Origin: Geomonas diazotrophica
GTDB taxonomy: Bacteria; Desulfobacterota; Desulfuromonadia; Geobacterales; Geobacteraceae
NCBI RefSeq assembly: GCF_018919385.1
Contig: NZ_JAHLMF010000005.1
Span: forward strand, 124,001-188,000
Length of the DNA stretch: 64,000 bases
Direction: 5' to 3'
Below, one piece after another: positions 8,856 to 19,801 of the stretch. The position numbers and the translations under genes are program-made. Every line of letters starts with the position of its first letter. Position 1 is the stretch's first letter. Below the pieces are notes generated by a model. The model saw only the letters and a list, made by a program, of their open reading frames with translations, was not told where the DNA came from and did not search any database.

Positions 8856-9425
8856 TCATGAAAAAAGTTCCCGCTCCACCAGGTCGCACAGGATGTGGAT
8901 CATGGTGATGTGCCCCTCCTGGATCCTGGGCGTGTCGTCGCTGGGCACCACCAGGGAGAGCTCGGCCACCCCCTTGATGCTCCCGCCGTCCTTGCCCAAG
9001 AGGGCGATACTGCGGCACCCCAGCCGCTTCCCGGTCTCGAGGGCCAGCTTGACGTTGGGGGAGTTGCCGCTGGTGGAGATCCCCACCAGCACGTCCCCCG
9101 GGTTGGCGTGCGCCTCCACCTGGCGCGAGAAGATGTGTTCGAAGCCGTAGTCGTTCCCCACAGCGGTGAGGATGGAGGTGTCGGTGCTGAGCGCGATGGC
9201 CGGCAGCGCGCGGCGCTCGAGCTTGAAACGCCCCACGATCTCCGCGGCGAAATGCTGCGCGTCGGCGGCGGAGCCGCCGTTACCGAAAACAAGCAGCTTC
9301 TTCCCGTCGCGCAGCGCCGCAGCCAAAAGCGAAACGGCGCTCTCCAGGGACGGACAGAGGTCCCTTTCGAGCGCCGCTATGACCTGGGCGTGGGCCTGGA
9401 GCTGGGCCTTGATCTCTTCTTTCAT
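8856..9425 (-). CDS. gmhA: Sedoheptulose-7-phosphate isomerase
   Basis: This 189-residue SIS-domain isomerase makes D-glycero-D-manno-heptose 7-phosphate, the first step of ADP-heptose synthesis for LPS. The phosphosugar-binding loop [16 protein letters not shown] and the second SIS motif [11 protein letters not shown] are intact, and [17 protein letters not shown] at the C-terminus holds the conserved active-site Glu and His. I set the start at the ATG at 9425 (MKEEIKAQL), which gives the normal family length; the frame runs open 186 codons further upstream only as a shadow of the neighbouring glycosyltransferase. Confidence 0.95.
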   Translation of the reverse strand: MKEEIKAQLQAHAQVIAALERDLCPSLESAVSLLAAALRDGKKLLVFGNGGSAADAQHFAAEIVGRFKLERRALPAIALSTDTSILTAVGNDYGFEHIFSRQVEAHANPGDVLVGISTSGNSPNVKLALETGKRLGCRSIALLGKDGGSIKGVAELSLVVPSDDTPRIQEGHITMIHILCDLVERELFS

Positions 9426-9460
9426 CAACCCTCCGCGTGCCGCGGCTCCCCGCAGCGATG

Positions 9461-10474
9461 CTAGTGAACCCGTGCCTTGATCCGCTCGGTGAGTTCCGAA
9501 AACGAGAGGTAGCGCTCGCTCCAGGGAAACGGCAGCCCGTCCACCGCGGTAACCGGCATGGTGCCGGGACGCTGGGCGACCAGCTTCTCGTAGATGCGTC
9601 GCTTCATGCCGTCCCAGGCCATGCGGGGGAGCGGCACCAGCTTCACGTTCTCGTGCAGGCAGGAGAGGCCCGACTGCTGGGCCGCCTGGTTCAGGCCGTG
9701 GGGCAGAAGCAGCGTGTAGCTGTCTCCGTGGCGCGCCCCCTGGAGCAGCCAGTCGAGCTTCTGGCGCAAGAGCTCCAGCTCGACCCCCTTGGGGACGTGC
9801 AGCAGGTAGCTCCCCCCCTCGCCCCAGCGTTCGCGGAACGCGGCCATGCTCCGTTGCAGGGTCTCCCGGCGCCTGAGTTCCGAGCCGAGCGGGACCTCCT
9901 CCTGGTGGCTCACCAGGGGACCCGGCACCTGCAAGGTCAAGTACCCCTTCGCGCAGGCGCGCCGGGTGAAATCCTTCAGGCACCAGACCCCGCCGTCCAG
10001 CGACTCGTCGAAACCGCCGATCTCGCGGTACAGCTCGCGGCGGATCACCATGGCGGCGAAGGAACCGCTCTCCACCTCGCAGGGCCCCTCGCAGGGGTCT
10101 CCCGGATCGAGACAGGGGAGCAGGATGCCCGCTTCGGGATGCTCCTGGGCGTACTGCAGCAGCGGGTCGAGCCAGCGCGCGCTGACTATGCTGGTGCTGC
10201 GCAGCAGGGCCAGGAAGGGGGCCGTCGAGCTCTGGAAACCGCGGTTGGCGGCACGGACGAACCCGATATTGCTGTCGTCGCGCATCAAAAGGGCGCGCTC
10301 GTCCAGCCCGTCAGCGAACTCCTGCAGCATCCTCTCGGTGTCGCGTTCGGAGCCGCAATCGACGATGATAAATCGGGCGTTCGGGGTGTGGTTGATCAGG
10401 TTGACCAGACAGTTTCGAGTCTCTTCGGGCCGGTTCCATACGGGTATGATGACGTCAATGATAGCGTCGTCCAT
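9461..10474 (-). CDS. Family 2 glycosyltransferase
   Basis: The 337-residue GT2 enzyme shows the GT-A nucleotide-sugar fold. It starts with [16 protein letters not shown], has the [12 protein letters not shown] motif, and has GGFDESL about residue 170. The usual DxD metal motif is replaced by LRSTSIVSA, so the exact donor site is atypical. It is cytoplasmic or peripheral, with no membrane segment. It sits 35 bp ahead of gmhA on the same strand, which suggests a role in LPS core or surface glycan assembly (inference). Confidence 0.85.
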   Translation of the reverse strand: MDDAIIDVIIPVWNRPEETRNCLVNLINHTPNARFIIVDCGSERDTERMLQEFADGLDERALLMRDDSNIGFVRAANRGFQSSTAPFLALLRSTSIVSARWLDPLLQYAQEHPEAGILLPCLDPGDPCEGPCEVESGSFAAMVIRRELYREIGGFDESLDGGVWCLKDFTRRACAKGYLTLQVPGPLVSHQEEVPLGSELRRRETLQRSMAAFRERWGEGGSYLLHVPKGVELELLRQKLDWLLQGARHGDSYTLLLPHGLNQAAQQSGLSCLHENVKLVPLPRMAWDGMKRRIYEKLVAQRPGTMPVTAVDGLPFPWSERYLSFSELTERIKARVH

Positions 10475-10516
10475 GAGGATCCCTCGGGCAGAAACGGCAG
10501 ATGTGAGAACAGGAAA

Positions 10517-11701
<1,185 letters not shown>

Positions 11702-11712
11702 TCATTCTACCG

Positions 11713-11741
11713 TTGCTTTTGCGATTAAAGTATATTATGAT
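11713..11741 (+). promoter_or_regulatory. Candidate sigma-70 promoter for ppiD-like gene
   Basis: TTGCTT at 11713-11718 and TATGAT at 11736-11741 are separated by 17 bp. They lie about 60 bp ahead of the foldase start in the divergent mreB interval. The -10 box is 5 of 6, the -35 box is weak. Confidence 0.45.
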
Positions 11742-11802
11742 TCGGCACTCTTGAGTGTGAGCTAGACTCTATTTTTTATCAGCGCAAAGGAGCCGAACCG
11801 GA

Positions 11803-13380
11803 ATGCTAGGTGTAATGAGGAAGTACAAGCAATCCATTGTCATCAAGGTCGTATTCGTCGTCATCGTCCTCTCTTTCATAGGAACCATCTTCCTGGTATG
11901 GGGCAAGGGCGGCAGTGACGGAAGAGGTGGCAAGAGCTATGCGGCAACGGTAAACGGCACCAAGATATCCCTGGACGAGTTCCAGAAGAGCTACTACCGC
12001 ACCCGCGGCCTCTACGAGCAGATCTACGGCCGCAGCCTGACCCCGGAACTTGAAAAGCAGATGGGGATCAAGAAGCTCACCATCGACACCCTGATCGACA
12101 ACGTCCTCATCCTCGACGAGGCGAAGAAGATGGGGGTCAAGGTGAACAAGGACCAGGTTGCCGCAGAGATCGCCAAGATCCCCGCATTCCAGAAAAACGG
12201 TGCCTTCGACTTCGGCGTCTACCAGCAGACCCTGAAGGTAAACCGCATCACCCCGAAGGACTTCGAGGAGTCCCAGGAACAGGAGATGGTGCTGCAGAAG
12301 ACCCGCAACAAGATCAAGGAATCCGCCACGGTGACCGACGCCGAGGTGAAGGAAGCCTTCAAGAAGCAAAACGACAAGGTGAACCTCGCCTACGTCTCCT
12401 TCTCCCCCGCCGACGTCAAGGGGAGCGTCAAGCTGACCGACCAGGAGCTCACCTCCTACCTGCAGGAGCACCAGAACGACTTCAAGACCCCGGAGCAGGT
12501 CTCCGTCGCCTACACCGTGGTGAACCCTGCCCAGGCGGCCGCCAAGGTGAGCGTCACCGCGGATGAGGTGCAGACCTACTACCAGAAGAACATCGACCGC
12601 TACCAGGGCAAAGGGGGCATCCTCCCCTTCGCCGAGGTGAAGGACAAGGCCACCGCCGACGCCCAGAAGCAGAAGGCAGCCAAGGAAGCCTACGAGAAGG
12701 CCGCCGAGGCGGTCAACAAGTTCAAGGCCAACGGCGACCTGGACGGAGCCGCAGCGGCCCTTGGGGGCAAGGTCGAGAAGACCGCGTTCTTCACCGCCAA
12801 GGCACCCGCCGCAGCGCTTGCCGGCGAGAACGAGGTTGTCGCCCGCGCCTTCGCCCTGAAGCAGGGTGAACTGGGCGGACCGGTCGAGACCGCCAAGGGG
12901 ATCTACCTGGTCAAGGTGCTGGACAAGAAGCCGGCCGCCGTACCGCCGCTGGCCCAGATCAAGGGCGCCGTGGAAGCCAAGGCCGTCGAGGTCAAGGCCG
13001 CCGACCTGGCCAAGAAGAAGGCCGAGGAAGCGCTGCAGCAGCTGTCCAAAGGCGGCGCCGCCAAGGAGACCGGCAGCTTCGGCTTCGCCCCGACCGGCGT
13101 GGTCCCCGCCATCGGCACCTCCCCCGAGTTGATGGAGGCTGCCTTCACCCTGAACGCCCCGAACCAGGCCGCCAAGCAGCCCTTCAAGGTGGGCGAGCGC
13201 TGGTACGCCGTGGCGCTCAAGTCCCGCACCGAGGCCCCCCTTACCGAGCTCGCCAAGGATTCCGGCTCCATCAAGGCGGCCCTGCTTCCCAAGAAGCAGC
13301 AGGAGGCCCTGGACAAGTGGGTCAAGGGGCTGCGCGAAAAGGCGAAGATCGACATCAACCCGATGGTGCTCCAGGACTAA
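11803..13380 (+). CDS. PpiD-like periplasmic peptidyl-prolyl isomerase/chaperone (SurA-N domain)
   Basis: The 525-residue foldase is anchored in the inner membrane by one N-terminal helix (about residues 13-35) with its bulk in the periplasm. After the anchor comes a SurA_N_3 type chaperone domain (VNGTKISLDEFQKSYYRTRG onward). A central parvulin-type region (residues about 230-375) follows, then a C-terminal chaperone part. It helps fold exported and outer-membrane proteins. AAAGGAG lies 10 bases before the ATG. E. coli PpiD is about 620 residues, so this one is somewhat shorter. The gene is very GC-rich with Lys/Ala-biased codons. Confidence 0.88.
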   Translation: MLGVMRKYKQSIVIKVVFVVIVLSFIGTIFLVWGKGGSDGRGGKSYAATVNGTKISLDEFQKSYYRTRGLYEQIYGRSLTPELEKQMGIKKLTIDTLIDNVLILDEAKKMGVKVNKDQVAAEIAKIPAFQKNGAFDFGVYQQTLKVNRITPKDFEESQEQEMVLQKTRNKIKESATVTDAEVKEAFKKQNDKVNLAYVSFSPADVKGSVKLTDQELTSYLQEHQNDFKTPEQVSVAYTVVNPAQAAAKVSVTADEVQTYYQKNIDRYQGKGGILPFAEVKDKATADAQKQKAAKEAYEKAAEAVNKFKANGDLDGAAAALGGKVEKTAFFTAKAPAAALAGENEVVARAFALKQGELGGPVETAKGIYLVKVLDKKPAAVPPLAQIKGAVEAKAVEVKAADLAKKKAEEALQQLSKGGAAKETGSFGFAPTGVVPAIGTSPELMEAAFTLNAPNQAAKQPFKVGERWYAVALKSRTEAPLTELAKDSGSIKAALLPKKQQEALDKWVKGLREKAKIDINPMVLQD

Positions 13381-13488
13381 CGGGACTACTGGGAAGTATC
13401 ACAGCTTACAAGTGCGAGGTGGAGGGTGCGGGTGCACTCTTCACCTTTCACTTTTCACGCTAAGGGCGAATAAAAGGAGAATGCACCA

Positions 13489-14379
13489 ATGACTACACCG
13501 GTACTCAACACTGACTTCCCCGGCCTCAAACTTGCCGCACGCGGGAAGGTGCGCGACATCTACGACCTCGGTGAAACGCTGCTCATCGTCACCACCGACA
13601 GGATCTCCGCGTTCGACGTCATCATGAACGAGGGAATACCCAACAAGGGGTACGTCCTGACCCAGATCTCCGCCTACTGGTTTCGCCAAATGGAAGACAT
13701 CATCAAGAACCACATCATCTCCACCGACGTGGCCGATTTCCCCGCGGAGTGCCAGCCCTACGCCGACGTCCTGGCGGGCCGCTCCATGTGGGTGAAAAAG
13801 GCCCAGCCGCTGGCCGCCGAGTGCATCGTGCGCGGCTACATCTCCGGTTCCGGGTGGAAGGACTACCAGCAGACCGGTGCCATCTGCGGCATCAAGCTCC
13901 CCGAGGGGCTCAAGGAAAGCGACCGTCTGCCGCAGCCGATCTTCACCCCCTCCACCAAGGCAGAGCTCGGCACCCACGACGAGAACATCTCCTTCGAGCA
14001 GATGTGCGAGATTTGCGGCAAGGAGATCTCCGAGAAGGTGCGCGCGGTGACGCTCAAGATCTATGAGAAGGCGCGCGACCTGGCCGACCAGAAGGGGATC
14101 ATCATCGCCGACACCAAGTTCGAGTACGGCATCCACGAAGGGGAGCTGATCATCATCGACGAGTGCATGACCCCGGACTCCAGCCGTTTCTGGCCCAAAG
14201 AGAGCTACCAGCCGGGCGGCCCGCAGCCCTCCTTCGACAAGCAGTTCCTGAGGGACTACCTGGAGACCCTGGACTGGGGCAAGACCGCCCCGGCACCGCC
14301 GCTCCCCGAGGAGATCGTCAGAAAGACCGGCGAGAAGTACATGGAAGCGCTGGTGAAGCTGACCGGCAAGGGGATCTAG
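13489..14379 (+). CDS. purC: Phosphoribosylaminoimidazole-succinocarboxamide synthase
   Basis: The 296-residue SAICAR synthase ligates aspartate to CAIR in purine synthesis. The sequence shows [11 protein letters not shown] at the N-terminus (ATP loop), [14 protein letters not shown] and the signature DTKFEYG. It belongs to the longer bacterial/yeast-like form. AAAAGGAG precedes the ATG. It is followed by a strong terminator, so it appears to be a single-gene unit or the end of the ppiD-like transcript. Confidence 0.96.
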   Translation: MTTPVLNTDFPGLKLAARGKVRDIYDLGETLLIVTTDRISAFDVIMNEGIPNKGYVLTQISAYWFRQMEDIIKNHIISTDVADFPAECQPYADVLAGRSMWVKKAQPLAAECIVRGYISGSGWKDYQQTGAICGIKLPEGLKESDRLPQPIFTPSTKAELGTHDENISFEQMCEICGKEISEKVRAVTLKIYEKARDLADQKGIIIADTKFEYGIHEGELIIIDECMTPDSSRFWPKESYQPGGPQPSFDKQFLRDYLETLDWGKTAPAPPLPEEIVRKTGEKYMEALVKLTGKGI

Positions 14380-14391
14380 AGACAGATAAAA

Positions 14392-14509
14392 ACTTAAGAT
14401 TAAGACTAAGACTAAGATTAAGATTAAGACAATCGAAAAGGCCCCGCATCGTAGGACGCGGGGCCTTTCTCGTTATGGCAGCTACTTAGTCTTAGTCTTA
14501 GTCTCAGCC
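14392..14509. repeat. Hexanucleotide repeat tracts flanking a terminator
   Basis: On the left (14392-14430) lie about six tandem near-copies of AAGACT/AAGATT. On the right (14484-14509) lie copies of CTTAGT, the reverse complement. The two tracts can pair with each other around the purC terminator, giving a much longer hairpin stem. The right-hand tract runs up to the stop codon of the convergent YtxH gene. Confidence 0.7.
14435..14470. terminator. Bidirectional intrinsic terminator between purC and YtxH gene
   Basis: An 8-9 bp GC stem (GGCCCCGC paired with GCGGGGCC) with a short loop is bordered by AAAA on the left and TTTC on the right. It lies between convergent genes and could serve both. 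Confidence 0.8.
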
Positions 14510-14866
14510 TCAGCCTATCAGTTTGGCAAGCCGCGACCTCTCCTTCATCAGGCGCGCTTCGCCGTCCTCCAGGGCCTTCAGGAGTCCCTTCTTGGCGCTG
14601 TAGGCCATGTCCTTGCCGCGATCCAGGATCTCAGAGGCGCGCTCTCCGACTGCCTCGGCCATCTCCCCCACATGATCGGAGAAGTCCTCGACCGCCTCCA
14701 GGGCTTCCTCCCCTTTGCGGCGCGCCTTTTTGGCGTAGCGCCCGAGCTCCTTGCGGGTTTTCTCGCCGCTTTGCGGCGCGTACAATAGCGCGACCCCGGC
14801 GCCTATGATGCCTCCGGCCAGGAGCAGCATCGCCCCAACCATCACCTTGTTGTCTCTTCCGGCCAT
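14510..14866 (-). CDS. YtxH domain-containing small membrane protein
   Basis: The 118-residue protein has one hydrophobic N-terminal helix (MLLLAGGIIGAGVALLYAP, residues about 10-30), then the YtxH signature APQSGEKTRKELGRYAKKA. The long charged helical tail resembles apolipoprotein-like stress proteins. The ATG at 14866 has GAAGGAGGA upstream. Function is unknown; YtxH proteins are often stress-induced. A shorter paralogue lies at 19802-20038. Confidence 0.85.
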   Translation of the reverse strand: MAGRDNKVMVGAMLLLAGGIIGAGVALLYAPQSGEKTRKELGRYAKKARRKGEEALEAVEDFSDHVGEMAEAVGERASEILDRGKDMAYSAKKGLLKALEDGEARLMKERSRLAKLIG

Positions 14867-15032
14867 AGCCCTCCTCCTTCGCGATCGTAGTATTTTTCCG
14901 ACTGCCATCAAATACTACCCGATGCTGAAGCTTTGCCAAGCAGCGTTCTCATTATTGCTAGGAAGGGCCCCTTGAAGCGTGTATAGTTGATGCGTTACCG
15001 AAATCCCCCGTGAGGGACCCGCGAGGAGCAAC

Positions 15033-16136
15033 ATGGATCAGAAATACGATGTACTAATCGTCGGCGGAGGCCCCGGCGGTGTGGCGGCCGCTTACTTGTG
15101 CCACAAAAACGGCCTGAGCCATATCTTGATCGAGTCGGGCAAATCGATTTTCCAGGGCATCGCCAATACCTACCCCGAGGGGAAGAACGTCTACCCGTCC
15201 AAACCCAAGGAGAACCCGGAGCCTTTCCTGGTCGAGGAACTGCGCCCGCCCGACAAGCCGGTCACAGTGGAAAAATACATCCAGTACGTGCAGCACTTCG
15301 TCCAGCACGAGGGGCTCAACGTACTGACCGACACCCAGTTCGAGAACATCGAGGAAGGGCGCGACTACCTGAAGGTGCACACCTCCAAGGGGACCTTCCA
15401 GGCCAGGAAGGTGCTCCTCGCCTTCGGCAGTTCCATTCCCAAGGAACTCTCCGTCTACGGCGACGCCAAGATGGTCGCCAAGGGGCTCGACGACCCGAAG
15501 AAATACATCGGCGTGCGCACCCTGGTCATCGGCGGGGGCAATTCGGCCGCCGACGTGATCATCTCCATCCTGAAGGAAAAGAGGAACGCCAACGACAAGG
15601 AGCCGGTGTACTGGGCGCACATGGCGGAGACCTTCGACGTGAACAAGGAGACCGCGCAGCGACTGGGCGAGGAGATCCTTTTAGGCGGCAACATCAGGCT
15701 GCTCCCCGGCGCCACCCCTCGCATCGGCGAAGTGGACGACGAGGGTGTGGACCGGCTGGTGATCCGGGTCAGCGAGGACAAGATGGCCGGCGGCATCGAG
15801 CGTTACCACGCCATGAGCTTCCCGATGAAGAACGTGATCGCCTGCATCGGCAGCCAGGGCCCCACCTCCATCTACGACAAGATCGGCGTGCAGACCATCG
15901 CCTGCGCCGAGGGAGTGTGCCAGGTGGCCAAGGAAGGTGATCGGCTGCTCCTGCTCACCGCCGACTTCGAGTCCACCAGGAAGGGAGTCTACGTGATCGG
16001 TGGGGCCATCTCCCCCTCCTACATGCGTATCAGCCAGGGCGCCATCCACGAAGAGCGTCATCCCAACCTGATCTACACCGCCGTGAACGACGCGCACCAC
16101 GTGATCGAGGCGATCCTCAAGAAGATCAAGAAGTAA
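15033..16136 (+). CDS. FAD/NAD(P)-binding oxidoreductase, thioredoxin reductase-like
   Basis: The 367-residue flavoprotein has two Rossmann motifs, VGGGPGGVAAAY near residue 10 for FAD and VIGGGNSAADVI near residue 165 for NAD(P)H. The order resembles YpdA/bacillithiol-disulfide reductase and thioredoxin-reductase-like proteins, but I see no CxxC redox pair between the domains, so it is not a classical thioredoxin reductase. The substrate or partner is not evident. It stands alone, with a ribosome site (GAGGAGC) before the ATG. Confidence 0.82.
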   Translation: MDQKYDVLIVGGGPGGVAAAYLCHKNGLSHILIESGKSIFQGIANTYPEGKNVYPSKPKENPEPFLVEELRPPDKPVTVEKYIQYVQHFVQHEGLNVLTDTQFENIEEGRDYLKVHTSKGTFQARKVLLAFGSSIPKELSVYGDAKMVAKGLDDPKKYIGVRTLVIGGGNSAADVIISILKEKRNANDKEPVYWAHMAETFDVNKETAQRLGEEILLGGNIRLLPGATPRIGEVDDEGVDRLVIRVSEDKMAGGIERYHAMSFPMKNVIACIGSQGPTSIYDKIGVQTIACAEGVCQVAKEGDRLLLLTADFESTRKGVYVIGGAISPSYMRISQGAIHEERHPNLIYTAVNDAHHVIEAILKKIKK

Positions 16137-16140
16137 GCGC

Positions 16141-16375
16141 CCCCTTCCCTCTCCGTCCACCCTTCCCTCTCCCTCCGGGAGAGGGCCAGGGTGAGGGCGT
16201 CGCCACGAAGGGACGCACTTGCCCTCAAGCAACTTCTTTCACCGCATCCCCACTCTATCCACCTCCCCTCTCCCTCCGGGAGAGGGCCAGGGTGAGGGCG
16301 TCGCCACGAAGGGACGAACTCGCCTCAAGCAACGCCCTCACCCCTTCCCCTCTCCCAAGGGGCGAGGGGGTTTCG
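16141..16375. repeat. REP-like palindromic repeat cluster
   Basis: This intergenic stretch of about 330 bp holds no gene. It contains two 51-bp direct copies (starting near 16166 and 16263) of a unit built on CCCTCTCCC...GGGAGAGGG followed by a GGTGAGGGCGTCGCC tail, plus a third inverted, diverged copy at about 16340-16372. The copies are self-complementary and probably act as transcript ends or REP elements. The same element family recurs at 21385, 24055 and 38637. Confidence 0.75.
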
Positions 16376-16469
16376 TCTACGAACGAAAAAAGGGAAGCCC
16401 AAATCGGCTCCCCTTCTGCTTATCTAATTGTTGATTCCAGCTAATCCCTAGTCCCTGGCCCCTAATAGC

Positions 16470-17261
16470 CTACTTCATCTCCTCCTTGAGCCCCTCGATG
16501 ACCGCCTTCACCTCCGCGATCATCTCCCTCGCCTGGGGCGAGTGCTCACGTTTCAGGTAGTTCTCGAAGTGCTTGATGGCCTCCGCGGTGCGGTCCTGGT
16601 CGATGCAGATGTTGCCCAGGGTCAGGTAGCTCATGGTGAAGTCGGGGTCGAGACGGATCGCCTCAAGGGTCTCCCGCTCGGCCGCCTCCAGGTCGTCCAT
16701 ATCGTAGTAGAGCTCGCCCAGGTTGAAGCGGGCGGTGGCGTCGGTGGGGTCGATCTCGATGCCGCGGTGGTAGGCTGCGATCGCCTTCTCGTTGTCGCCC
16801 AGCCCGTAGTAGAGGTCGCCCATGGCGTTCAGCGCGAAGACGTTGGACGGGTCGAGCTCCAGCGCCCTCTCGAAGGCCTTGAGCGCATCGTCGGCGCGCT
16901 CCATAGCGTTGTAGACGAGCCCCATGCTGACGTAGCCGTCGCAATCCTTGGGCTGCAGTTCGGTCACCTTGCGATAGCAGCCCAGGGCGTCCTTGTGCTT
17001 GCCCGATTCGAAGTAGACGTCCCCCAGGGCGGTCAGACCATCCAGGTCGCCGGGGGCCAGTTCCAGCCCCTTCTTGAGGGCGGCGATGGCGTCATCAACC
17101 TGCCCAGCTTCGGAGTATGCCTCGCCGAGGTAGAAGTACCCCTCCGCGTTCTGGGGCTCCAGCGCGGTGCAACCCTTGAAAGCCTCGATGGCCTTGGCGT
17201 ATTCGCCGGACTCCATCTGCGCTATGCCGTTTGCCAGCTTTTCATCAAAAGTTGTTGCCAT
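16470..17261 (-). CDS. Tetratricopeptide repeat protein
   Basis: This 263-residue protein consists almost only of TPRs. About seven 34-residue units are visible, each with the W/G/Y/A/P pattern, for example AEGYFYLGEAYSEAGQVDDA. They form a right-handed superhelical scaffold for protein binding. There is no signal peptide, so it is presumably cytoplasmic. The start at 17261 follows GGAGGTGGC; an in-frame ATG 12 bases upstream would place that site inside the gene. The partner is unknown. Confidence 0.88.
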   Translation of the reverse strand: MATTFDEKLANGIAQMESGEYAKAIEAFKGCTALEPQNAEGYFYLGEAYSEAGQVDDAIAALKKGLELAPGDLDGLTALGDVYFESGKHKDALGCYRKVTELQPKDCDGYVSMGLVYNAMERADDALKAFERALELDPSNVFALNAMGDLYYGLGDNEKAIAAYHRGIEIDPTDATARFNLGELYYDMDDLEAAERETLEAIRLDPDFTMSYLTLGNICIDQDRTAEAIKHFENYLKREHSPQAREMIAEVKAVIEGLKEEMK

Positions 17262-17417
17262 TGCCACCTCCACGACTCCAATCGGATTTCATTGGCGCAC
17301 ACTATAACAGGAAGCGCTCCCTTTGCCAACTTAAGAGCGACTCAAAATGCATTAAAACCTTTCACATATCATTTTTCTCATCTATACTGCAGCAATCACA
17401 CGCTAAAGGGGAAGGCA

Positions 17418-19760
17418 ATGCCAGAGGAGGCTGGTGAGCAACTGGGACTGAGGACACTGGAGGATATCAGCGCGCTGATTCTCCAGTCCCACGATCTGCA
17501 GGAGACTCTGGACAACATCGTTAACCTGGTGGCTAAGAGGATGTCCTCCGACGTCTGCTCCATCTACCTGTTGGAGGAGGACGGGGAGACTCTGCGCCTG
17601 CACGCCACCCGCGGCCTTTCCAGGCTTTCGGTCGGCATCACCATGAAGGTCTCCGAGGGTCTGACCGGCCTGGCCGTTGAACAGCGCGGCGTGGTCGCCA
17701 CCGACAACGCCCCGAGGCACCCCCGCTACAAGTACTTCCGCAAGACCAAGGAAGAGAAGGTACTCTCCTTCCTGGGCGTCCCCTTTTTCGAGCGCGACAA
17801 CCCGATGGGTGTCCTGGTCATCCAGAATCGCGAGGCACGGACCTTCACCCCCCAGGAGATCAGCGCCGTCTCCACCATAGCCTGGCAGATCTCCAGCATC
17901 GTCTCCAACGCCAAACTGCTCGACTCCATCCGCAAGAAGGAGGAGGAGCGTGCCTTCTACGCCGCCGAGGTGGACCGTCTCAGGAAGAACGGCGTACTCA
18001 AAGAAGGGGGACGCTCCGCGCGCAAGTCCCCCTCCTCCTCCGCCCTTACCGGGATCGGCATATCCCCTGGCTTCGCCCTGGGCAAGGTCTCCATCCTGCA
18101 CCACAGGGGCCCGAGCGAAGAGGCGGTCCTGGAACGCGCCCGCCCCCGCTCGGAAGAGCTGAACATGTTTCACCAAGCCCTGGAGAAGGCCCGCATCCAT
18201 ACCATCTACATGGAAAAGCGGATGGGGGAGATCCTCTCCGAGGCCGACGCCGCCATCTTCCACAGCCACCTGATGATCCTCGAGGACCGCGGCTTCATCG
18301 CGAAGATCACCGCACTCATAGAGGAAGGGCTCGGCGCCCACCGCGCGGTGAGCCAGGTGGTAGAGGCCTACGTCTCCGCCTTCGCCAGGATGGAGGACCC
18401 GTACCTGCGCGAGCGCTCCGCCGACATGGAAGACATCGGGCGCAGGATCTGCGACGCCCTGAACGGCCACAGCAGCCACCGTGAGCGGCTGCGCGACGAG
18501 CGCATCATCGTGGCGCGCGAACTGCTCCCCTCGGACCTCGCCATCATGGATCACGGCAAGGTGATCGGCATCGCCACGGAAAAGGGGAACCAGAACGCCC
18601 ACTCAGCCATCATGGCACGCGCCCTTGGCATCCCCGCCGTCTTCGGCGTGGAGGGGCTCTTGCAGCGGGTCGGCGTGCGCAGCGAGGTGGTGGTGGACGG
18701 AAACTCCGGGTGCGTCTATGTCAACCCGGACCAGAGCGTGAAGCAGGAATACGTGCGGCTGCAGGGCGAGTTCGACCTGAAGCAGCGCGCCCTCGAGGAA
18801 ATCCGCGACCTCCCCGCCTGCACCCCGGACGGCTGCACCGTCACGCTTTTGGCCAACATCGGTCTCCTGAGCGATCTCAAGGTGGCGCACCTGCACGGGG
18901 CCGAGGGGGTCGGCCTGTACCGTACCGAGTTCCCCTTCATGACCCGCTCTTCCCTCCCCTCGCGCCAGGTGCAGGCGGCGGTCTACCGCAAGGTGCTGGA
19001 AGGGTTCCCGGGGCTGCCGGTCAACATAAGGACCCTCGACATCGGCGGCGACAAGGGGCTCTCCTACTTCCCGCACCCCAAGGAGGACAACCCGTTCCTT
19101 GGGTGGCGCTCCATGCGCCTGTCGCTCGACCGGGAGGACATCCTCAGGGAGCAGCTGGCCGCCATCCTGCTCGCGTCGGCGTCCGGGAAGTGCACCCTCA
19201 TGTTCCCGATGATCTCGGGGGTGGACGAGGTGCGGCGCATCAAGGCGATCCTGGCACAGGTGAAGGAAGAGTTGACCCGCGATGGAAGGAGTTTCGACGC
19301 CCGGATCGGGCTGGGTGTGATGGTCGAGCTGCCGGCGGCGGTGCTCGTGGCCGACATGCTGGTGAAGGAGGTCGATTACCTCAGCATCGGGACCAACGAC
19401 CTGATCCAGTACACCCTGGCCTGCGACCGCAACAACCCGAGGGTGAGGAAATGGTACGACCCGTACCATCCGGCGGTGCTGCGTTCCATCAAGAAGGTGG
19501 CGGATGCCGCCGCGGGCGCGGGCAAGCCGGCGTCGCTCTGCGGCGAGATGGCGGGAGAGCCGATCAACGCGATACTGCTCATGGGGCTTGGCCTGCGCAG
19601 CTTCAGCCTGTCGGCGCCCAACATCCCCCGGGTGAAGGAGGCGGTGCGCCGCATAACCCTGAAAAAGGCACGGGAGATCGGCGACCGGGTGCTCGCCATG
19701 GAGAGCGCCCAGTCGATAAGGGAATACCTGGAAGCGACCCAGCGGGAACTGGGGCTTTGA
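17418..19760 (+). CDS. ptsP: Phosphoenolpyruvate-protein phosphotransferase with GAF domain (EI-Ntr)
   Basis: This 780-residue protein starts the nitrogen-type phosphotransferase relay, moving phosphate from PEP to NPr. Residues about 10-155 are a GAF sensor domain. After a linker comes enzyme I, with the phosphorylatable His395 in NQNAHSAIMARALGIPAVFG. The PEP-binding barrel follows, with GVGLYRTEFPFM, DIGGDKGLSYF and GTNDLIQYTLACDRNN. The usual histidine context is TSHxAI, so NAH is a mild variant. The chosen ATG has GGGGAAGG just upstream. No other PTS gene is nearby. Confidence 0.94.
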   Translation: MPEEAGEQLGLRTLEDISALILQSHDLQETLDNIVNLVAKRMSSDVCSIYLLEEDGETLRLHATRGLSRLSVGITMKVSEGLTGLAVEQRGVVATDNAPRHPRYKYFRKTKEEKVLSFLGVPFFERDNPMGVLVIQNREARTFTPQEISAVSTIAWQISSIVSNAKLLDSIRKKEEERAFYAAEVDRLRKNGVLKEGGRSARKSPSSSALTGIGISPGFALGKVSILHHRGPSEEAVLERARPRSEELNMFHQALEKARIHTIYMEKRMGEILSEADAAIFHSHLMILEDRGFIAKITALIEEGLGAHRAVSQVVEAYVSAFARMEDPYLRERSADMEDIGRRICDALNGHSSHRERLRDERIIVARELLPSDLAIMDHGKVIGIATEKGNQNAHSAIMARALGIPAVFGVEGLLQRVGVRSEVVVDGNSGCVYVNPDQSVKQEYVRLQGEFDLKQRALEEIRDLPACTPDGCTVTLLANIGLLSDLKVAHLHGAEGVGLYRTEFPFMTRSSLPSRQVQAAVYRKVLEGFPGLPVNIRTLDIGGDKGLSYFPHPKEDNPFLGWRSMRLSLDREDILREQLAAILLASASGKCTLMFPMISGVDEVRRIKAILAQVKEELTRDGRSFDARIGLGVMVELPAAVLVADMLVKEVDYLSIGTNDLIQYTLACDRNNPRVRKWYDPYHPAVLRSIKKVADAAAGAGKPASLCGEMAGEPINAILLMGLGLRSFSLSAPNIPRVKEAVRRITLKKAREIGDRVLAMESAQSIREYLEATQRELGL

Positions 19761-19767
19761 AAACGAA

Positions 19768-19793
19768 GGCCGGGCCCCGCAAGGGACCCGGCC
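19768..19793 (+). terminator. Hairpin after ptsP
   Basis: GGCCGGG pairs with CCCGGCC over a GC-rich loop just after the ptsP stop, followed by a pyrimidine-rich TCTCTACTTT stretch. It also sits 9 bp past the stop of the convergent YtxH gene. Confidence 0.6.
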
Positions 19794-19801
19794 TCTCTAC
19801 T

